A DNA stretch of 11,725 nt from CAZOHG01 sp964579725. GTDB taxonomy: Bacteria; Zhuqueibacterota; JdFR-76; BMS3Abin05. Location of the stretch: contig CAZOHG010000086.1 of the NCBI GenBank assembly GCA_964579725.1, forward strand, positions 1-11,725, written 5' to 3'. Of the stretch, positions 7,811 through 11,725 are shown piece after piece; the first letter of the stretch is position 1, and each line of letters begins with the position of its first letter. The translations under genes and the position numbers were made by a program. The notes under the pieces were generated by a model. It ran no database searches. It had not been told where the DNA came from and was given only the letters and a program-made list of their open reading frames with translations.

Positions 7811-7846
7811 AACCTAAAAATGAAAAGACAACCTAAAAATAAAAAG
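7811..7846 (+). repeat. 19-bp tandem duplication between the kinase and TPR genes
   Basis: AACCTAAAAATGAAAAG (7811-7827) recurs as AACCTAAAAATAAAAAG (7830-7846), 16 of 17 bases identical with a period of 19. It lies in the 131-base purine-rich gap 7735-7865, the longest gap inside the operon. It looks like a slippage duplication. I see no strong hairpin or promoter in the gap, and the nearest ribosome-site-like sequence before the TPR gene is GGGAAG at 7846-7851. Confidence 0.6.
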
Positions 7847-7865
7847 GGAAGCGAAAAAGCAGCAA

Positions 7866-8495
7866 ATGACCGAATTTTCTCAGAACGAAATCACGCTGAC
7901 GTCTGACAACTGGGAGGACGTGTTCTGGCAGTTTGTTGACGTCGTGCCGATCCTCAAAAACTACCTAACGCGCTATTTAAGGCGACACAGGGGCCGTTTG
8001 GGGCCGGATTGGGTGGAGGCCGTCAGTAGTTTTTTGGGGCAGGTGACCGCCGAAAAACCGGACGAAGCGCTCCGAATTTTTGAGCAGCGGTTGACCTCTT
8101 TTCCGCCCAACGGCTGGTTGTCTCTTTACGCCGCTGATATTTTGTGCTACAAAAAGGCGGACTATTTTAATGCGCGGCTCTTGTACCGGCAGGCCGAGGC
8201 GGAAATTCCCGAATTTCCAAAAGTCCACCTGGATTTGGGGCTCATTTTCATGCTGCTAACCGATTGGAACAGGGCGCTGGCGGCGTACGAAAAAACCTTC
8301 GCTTTCGCGGAAAACGACCCCAAAAACGCCGAAGATTTACGTGTCAAGGCGCTGTTCAATCAGGCAATTATTTACGCCAATTATTTGCACGATGTGCCGC
8401 GGGCCGCAGGCCTTCTCCGCCGGACGCTGGCCATTCGCCCCGATTACGAATTGGCTCGACGAGCCCTGAAAAACATGAAACAAAGTATGGTGTAG
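7866..8495 (+). CDS. Tetratricopeptide-repeat (TPR) protein
   Basis: This 209-residue protein has no signal peptide or membrane helix, so it is probably cytoplasmic. An N-terminal helical part (about 1-65) contains a basic stretch RYLRRHRGRLG. After it come helix pairs with TPR spacing: about 65-82 (DEALRIFEQRLTSFP), 83-116 (ALYRQAEAEIP-like, ending EIPEFP), 117-150 (HLDLGLIFMLLTDWNRALAAYEKTF) and 159-193 (KALFNQAIIYAN...AAGLLRRTLAIRPDY). TPRs normally hold protein partners, and the neighbouring kinase and 342-residue protein are obvious candidates, but that is inference. The ATG has only a distant GGGAAG upstream, so the start is moderately certain. The stop is seven bases before the next gene's ATG. 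Confidence 0.82.
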   Translation: MTEFSQNEITLTSDNWEDVFWQFVDVVPILKNYLTRYLRRHRGRLGPDWVEAVSSFLGQVTAEKPDEALRIFEQRLTSFPPNGWLSLYAADILCYKKADYFNARLLYRQAEAEIPEFPKVHLDLGLIFMLLTDWNRALAAYEKTFAFAENDPKNAEDLRVKALFNQAIIYANYLHDVPRAAGLLRRTLAIRPDYELARRALKNMKQSMV

Positions 8496-8502
8496 AACCC
8501 AA

Positions 8503-9531
8503 ATGCACAATCCAATTTCACCAAAAAACAATGTAAAAGATGTCTGGATTCCCACACCCCTTGTGGGTGAAAAGTTGTGGCAATTTTTGGACGAATCCTT
8601 TGTTAACCGCCCGCACGAAACCCTAAATGAGCGTCCCATTTTTGAGGTTTTGTCCGAGCCCAAAGGGGAAGAAACCGTTCGGGAATTTTTGCAGGCGTTT
8701 CCCCCGCGACCGGGCAAAACGCCGGACGATGTTTTGGCAGATGCCGCCGTTCAAGCGGGGCCCTTCAAATACGAAACCGCCTACTCCGCCAGCGGCGGCC
8801 TGTTGAATATTCTTCTCCCTCGGCCCAACGAGCGGGTGGACGAGGTGTGGCAAGATTTGGTGACGCAGTACTACCGAAAGGTCTCCTTTGCTTCGGAGCA
8901 GGAGCAGGAAAAACGCCTGAAAGAATTGGGGATATTGTGGAATTACACACCGAACGACATTTTTTCGATGCTCACGCCCGCGCAGGTTTGGGCGGGAGGC
9001 GGACTTCGGGAATCCGATTTGCTTACCCGCTTTTTTGAGGAAATTACCCTCCGATTTTCCAAGAAAATTAAATCCCCGGGAGAGGCCATTCTGCGGAGTT
9101 TGCTTTATTTGCGGAGCTGGCAAACGGTACCGCTGGCCGAGTACGGCTTTCGAACGGCATTTCAGATTATTCGGGCGGAACGCGAGGAAATTCGCCTTAA
9201 AAAAGAGGCTTTAGCCGGGTACCACCGTCCGGTGCTGACGTTTCACATTCTATCCGAATGGGACGCCGTGGCCGAGGTTTTGTTGGACGTGCTTTCCCCG
9301 CTGTACGAAGCGGAATTTGTAGAGGCTTCCCTGAGGCTTTGGCGGGATGTTTCGGCAAAAATCACCCCCAAATCCGTCGAAGGCGCAGCAGCGGCCGTTG
9401 CTTTTTCGGTGGCGCAACGCCTCGGGTGGGAATCCCCCGCAGAGCATTTTGCCACACTCTTCGGCGTTACCCCGGAGGCCGTCGAAGCGATTCAAGCAAA
9501 AATAGGAACTTCACCCGAAAGGAATTCGTAA
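8503..9531 (+). CDS. Uncharacterised 342-residue protein with a helix-turn-helix-like C-terminus
   Basis: I do not recognise this protein as a whole. It is soluble and helical, with no signal peptide or membrane segment. Visible landmarks are an N-terminal segment naming no family (residues 1-110), then DEVWQDLVTQYY and a charged helix (about 113-142). Next is NDIFSMLTPAQVWAGGG (151-167), whose LTPAQVWAGGG phrase resembles short motifs in SEC-C/pRiA4b-associated proteins. A long amphipathic helical middle follows. The C-terminal stretch 292-335 (alanine-rich VEGAAAAVAFSVAQRLGW, then HFATLFGVTPEAVEAIQAKI) has the layout of a helix-turn-helix or cyclin-box half, like the ends of DUF6398-type proteins. 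This could mean nucleic-acid or protein binding; the similarity is by eye only. It starts seven bases after the TPR gene with no good ribosome site, and is probably co-translated with it. Confidence 0.75.
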   Translation: MHNPISPKNNVKDVWIPTPLVGEKLWQFLDESFVNRPHETLNERPIFEVLSEPKGEETVREFLQAFPPRPGKTPDDVLADAAVQAGPFKYETAYSASGGLLNILLPRPNERVDEVWQDLVTQYYRKVSFASEQEQEKRLKELGILWNYTPNDIFSMLTPAQVWAGGGLRESDLLTRFFEEITLRFSKKIKSPGEAILRSLLYLRSWQTVPLAEYGFRTAFQIIRAEREEIRLKKEALAGYHRPVLTFHILSEWDAVAEVLLDVLSPLYEAEFVEASLRLWRDVSAKITPKSVEGAAAAVAFSVAQRLGWESPAEHFATLFGVTPEAVEAIQAKIGTSPERNS

Positions 9532-9596
9532 AATAGGCAAATTTTAACCACGCAACATGGCATGGAATCGGTAGTTGCGCGGAATGAGACAGAAAC

Positions 9597-10523
9597 ATGG
9601 AGGAGAACTCGTTGGAAATACCTAAGCATTTTCGCGCCGGGTACGTGGCGTTGGTGGGCCATCCGAATGTGGGGAAATCTACCCTCATGAACGCCCTCCT
9701 GGGAACAAAATTGGCCATTGTGTCGCCGAAACCGCAGACAACACGCCACAAAATTTTGGGGGTTTTGACCGGGGATAACTACCAGATGGTTTTTCTGGAC
9801 ACGCCCGGATTGATTCAGCCGCAGTACGAGCTTCAGGCAGTTATGATGAAAACCGCCGAAGCCGCTATTGCGGACGCAGATGTGGTGGTTTTTATGATTG
9901 AAGCCTCCGAGAAACCGGCGGAGCGAGATTTGATTATCTTAGAGAAACTGAAAGATTTCCGGAAACCCATTATTTTAGCGGTGAATAAAATCGATTTGGT
10001 ACACAAAGACAGGCTGCTTCCTCTGATTGAAGCCTACGCGCAACGATTTGATTTCAAGGAGATTATTCCCATCTCGGCTCTGGAATTGGACGGCTTGGAC
10101 GAACTCAAACGCGCCATCCGCGACTTGTTGCCGGAACACCCGCCCTACTACCCGGAAGATTACCTGACTGAACATTCCGAACGGTTTTTGGTGGCCGAAA
10201 TTATTCGGGAGAAAATTTTCTATTTGTACGGCGAGGAAATCCCCTATTCCACTACGGTGGAAATCGTGGAGTTCAAGGAGAAAACCGGACGGAAAGATTA
10301 CATTCGCGCAGTGATTTACGTGGAAAAAAGCACACAGAGGGCTATTTTAATCGGGAAAAAGGGACTGGCGTTGAAGCGGGTTGGTTCGCTGGCCCGAGGA
10401 GAAATCGAAGAACTTTTGGGGCGTCCGGTGTATTTGGATCTTTGGGTAAAAGTGCGGGAAAAATGGCGGAAAGACCCCGAAATGGTGCGAAGATTCGGCT
10501 ATTCGACGAAACTGCCCAAATAA
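9597..10523 (+). CDS. era: GTPase Era, 16S rRNA-binding ribosome assembly factor
   Basis: This 308-residue protein has the standard Era arrangement of a GTPase domain followed by a KH domain. G1 is GHPNVGKS (21-28), G2 is PQTTRHK (46-52), G3 is DTPG (68-71), G4 is NKID (130-133) and G5 is SAL (160-162). The KH domain (about 205-285) contains the GKKG loop (253-256) in AILIGKKGLALKRVGSLAR, which binds the 3' end of 16S rRNA in characterised Era proteins. It supports late 30S maturation and acts in the cytoplasm or at the membrane face. Length is normal. A 65-base gap separates it from the preceding gene; the gap contains two weak 6-bp inverted repeats but no clear promoter. An alternative TTG start at 9612 has a much better ribosome site than the ATG. 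Confidence 0.97.
   Translation: MEENSLEIPKHFRAGYVALVGHPNVGKSTLMNALLGTKLAIVSPKPQTTRHKILGVLTGDNYQMVFLDTPGLIQPQYELQAVMMKTAEAAIADADVVVFMIEASEKPAERDLIILEKLKDFRKPIILAVNKIDLVHKDRLLPLIEAYAQRFDFKEIIPISALELDGLDELKRAIRDLLPEHPPYYPEDYLTEHSERFLVAEIIREKIFYLYGEEIPYSTTVEIVEFKEKTGRKDYIRAVIYVEKSTQRAILIGKKGLALKRVGSLARGEIEELLGRPVYLDLWVKVREKWRKDPEMVRRFGYSTKLPK
9599..9605 (+). promoter_or_regulatory. Shine-Dalgarno GGAGGAG just inside era, favouring a TTG start
   Basis: GGAGGAG overlaps codons 1-3 of the ATG-started frame and is six bases from an in-frame TTG at 9612. Starting there would give MEIPKHFRAGYVALVG, five residues shorter and still a complete G1 region. Upstream of the ATG at 9597 only GAGAC is present. 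Confidence 0.5.
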
Positions 10524-10546
10524 TTCCGCCAAGGGCTTAGGAAAAA

Positions 10547-11464
10547 ATGCGGGTTGTTTTCATTTTTGTGGACGGGTTGGGGCTGGGGGAACAAAATCCG
10601 GATTTTAATCCCTGTACGGCAGACGGTAGCCAAATGCTAACCAACTTCAGGGATTCGGTTCCGCGGACAGTTCCCTTTGGCGGGCGTTGCATTGCCTTGG
10701 ACGCCACCCTGGGGGTGCCGGGAATTCCACAGAGTGCGACGGGCCAAACGGCTCTTTTGACCGGTGAAAATGCCGCCAAACTTTTGGGGGAGCACCGTAG
10801 TGGATTTCCCAATAAAATCCTTCGCGATCTGTTGAGGGAAAAATCCCTGCTAAAAAGGCTGAAAGCCAGTGGTCTGCACCCTGTTTTTCTCAACGCCTTC
10901 CGCCCGATTTTCTTTCAGTTGGACGAAAGGCTGAAATGGCTGCTGTCAGCCACAACCGTCGCCACGTTGGCCGCTGACCTGCCTTTTTTTACGCTTGAAG
11001 ATGTGAGGGCCCGCCGTTCCATTTACCAGGATTTCACCAACCGCGATTTGATTCGCAAGGGTTTTGCGGTTCCCGAACAAACACCGGAGGAAGCCGGGGA
11101 AATTTTGGCGGCACAGGTGCCACGGTACGATTTTGTTTTGTACGAATACTTCAAGACTGACCGCGCGGGGCACGCTCAAAATAGGGCTCAGGCGCGGGAG
11201 GAATGTCAAAAATTGGGTCAATTTTTGACGGCTTTCCTGCAAAATGTTACTCTAACCGACACACAGGTCATTGTGACCAGCGACCACGGTAATATTGAGG
11301 ATTTACGGACGAAAGATCACACACTCAACCCCGCGATGACGCTTTTGTGGGGGCCCCTCACACCGACTTGGGAAAACAGGCTCCGTTCCTTAACGGATGT
11401 GACCCCTGCAATTCTTTCGGCACTCACGAAAAAAATTGTAGCGGAAAAGCAGAAAATCCCTTGA
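10547..11464 (+). CDS. Small metalloenzyme of the alkaline phosphatase/phosphoglycerate mutase (iPGM) fold
   Basis: This 305-residue soluble protein carries the full metal-ligand set of cofactor-independent phosphoglycerate mutase: D9 (FIFVDGLGLG), the probable nucleophile S63 (PQSATGQTALLTG), D205 and H209 (KTDRAGH), D246 and H247 (VTSDHGNIED), and H258 (KDHTLNP). True iPGM is about 510 residues with a large inserted phosphotransferase domain. Here only about 140 residues lie between S63 and D205, so that domain is absent or replaced by a small cap. It is therefore more likely a phosphatase, a phosphomutase or another phosphoryl-transfer enzyme of the family than a glycolytic mutase; the substrate is unknown. 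The start has AGGA four bases upstream with AAGGG further back. It follows era by 23 bases, and its stop overlaps the tRNA promoter. Confidence 0.85.
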   Translation: MRVVFIFVDGLGLGEQNPDFNPCTADGSQMLTNFRDSVPRTVPFGGRCIALDATLGVPGIPQSATGQTALLTGENAAKLLGEHRSGFPNKILRDLLREKSLLKRLKASGLHPVFLNAFRPIFFQLDERLKWLLSATTVATLAADLPFFTLEDVRARRSIYQDFTNRDLIRKGFAVPEQTPEEAGEILAAQVPRYDFVLYEYFKTDRAGHAQNRAQAREECQKLGQFLTAFLQNVTLTDTQVIVTSDHGNIEDLRTKDHTLNPAMTLLWGPLTPTWENRLRSLTDVTPAILSALTKKIVAEKQKIP

Positions 11465-11488
11465 CAAATTCAAAAAATTTCATATATT
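11461..11488 (+). promoter_or_regulatory. Sigma70-type promoter of the initiator tRNA
   Basis: A consensus -35 box TTGACA (11461-11466) is separated by 16 bases from TATATT (11483-11488); TATTAT at 11485-11490 with an 18-base spacer is an alternative. Transcription would start about 5 bases before the mature tRNA. The -35 box contains the TGA stop (11462-11464) of the upstream gene, so operon and promoter overlap. The A/T-rich spacer suits a strong stable-RNA promoter. Confidence 0.85.
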
Positions 11489-11499
11489 ATTAACGTGAC

Positions 11500-11572
<73 letters not shown>

Positions 11573-11582
11573 CAAAGGAGAG

Positions 11583-11616
11583 AAAGCCTGATTGAGAAAA
11601 TCAGGCTTTGTTATTT
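11583..11616 (+). terminator. Intrinsic terminator after the initiator tRNA
   Basis: AAAGCCTGATT (11583-11593) pairs perfectly over 11 bp with AATCAGGCTTT (11599-11609) across a 5-base loop, followed by GTTATTT. It lies 10 bases after the mature tRNA end and would close the tRNA transcript. Confidence 0.88.
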
Positions 11617-11626
11617 GGAGCCCGCC

Positions 11627-11674
11627 ATGTTCACTACCTACGTTTTGTACTCGGAGAAATACGACAAGATTTAG
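11627..11674 (+). pseudogene. N-terminal stub of a GIY-YIG nuclease-family gene
   Basis: The 15-codon frame encodes MFTTYVLYSEKYDKI and then TAG. It closely resembles the start of the small single-domain GIY-YIG proteins (YhbQ-like), where a T-Y-V-L-Y-S strand is followed by K-I-Y-I-G. The TAG falls where the Y of the YIG motif would be, and the sequence after it does not resume the family in any frame I can read. A good ribosome site, GGAG (11617-11620), lies six bases before the ATG, directly against the terminator. It looks like a truncated remnant that keeps its translation start. A functional 15-residue leader peptide is possible but less likely. Confidence 0.6.
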
Positions 11675-11704
11675 TTGACCCTGAAAAACCCCATAAGATA
11701 TTAA
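11675..11704 (+). promoter_or_regulatory. Possible promoter directed off the right edge
   Basis: TTGACC (11675-11680) and TATTAA (11699-11704) are 18 bases apart in an A/T-rich stretch starting right after the GIY-YIG stub; TATATT at 11706-11711 is a second -10-like box at a poor distance. It could drive a gene beyond the window. The match is moderate and A/T-rich sequence makes chance hits likely. Confidence 0.25.
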
Positions 11705-11725
11705 ATATATTGGAAATAAATGGCC

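Noticed and set aside
7820..7903. Short rightward frame starting MKRQPKNKKG before the TPR gene
   Set aside because: It has no ribosome site, overlaps the TPR gene out of frame, and arises from the A-rich tandem repeat.
9551..9579. CGCAAC / GTTGCG inverted repeat before era
   Set aside because: A 6-bp stem with a 17-base loop and no T-run is too weak to call a terminator or operator.

Overview
The window looks like a piece of chromosome from an uncultured bacterium of the FCB superphylum, most plausibly a KSB1- or Calditrichota-like lineage. This is an inference. It rests on a very large secreted subtilase with calcium-loop and integrin-type propeller repeats ending in a FlgD-like/type IX secretion sorting domain, on an AHQLGTP-type histidine kinase, and on a GIY-YIG stub of the kind seen in that group. 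There is no sign of phage, insertion sequences, CRISPR or plasmid genes, and composition appears even by eye.

Layout. Positions 1-169 are the 3' flank of a leftward gene. A uroporphyrinogen-decarboxylase-family gene (170-1366, minus strand) is divergent from everything else. A 319-base divergent region (1367-1685) holds a terminator-like hairpin in the leader of the leftward gene and a perfect inverted repeat, but no convincing promoter. From 1686 to 11464 seven genes run rightward in what looks like one transcription unit: a 1405-residue secreted protease, coaE, a membrane histidine kinase, a TPR protein, an unrecognised 342-residue protein, era, and a small phosphoglycerate-mutase-fold metalloenzyme. 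The protease/coaE and coaE/kinase junctions are both ATGA overlaps. The longest internal gaps are 131 and 65 bases.

The right end carries an initiator tRNA (11500-11572) with its own sigma70-type promoter, whose -35 box overlaps the last stop codon of the operon. A clear intrinsic terminator follows, then a 15-codon stub of a GIY-YIG nuclease gene.

How the genes relate. coaE (last step of coenzyme A synthesis), era (ribosome assembly) and tRNA-fMet are housekeeping genes. A sensor kinase without a visible response regulator, a TPR protein and an unknown protein lie between them. The protease is the only clearly exported product. I see no evidence of a defence system or a mobile system. The items most worth a second look are the unknown 342-residue protein, the minimal iPGM-fold enzyme, the U1-U72 initiator tRNA, the leader hairpin of the URO-D-family gene, and three places where the apparent ATG may not be the true start or the apparent stop may not be the true end.
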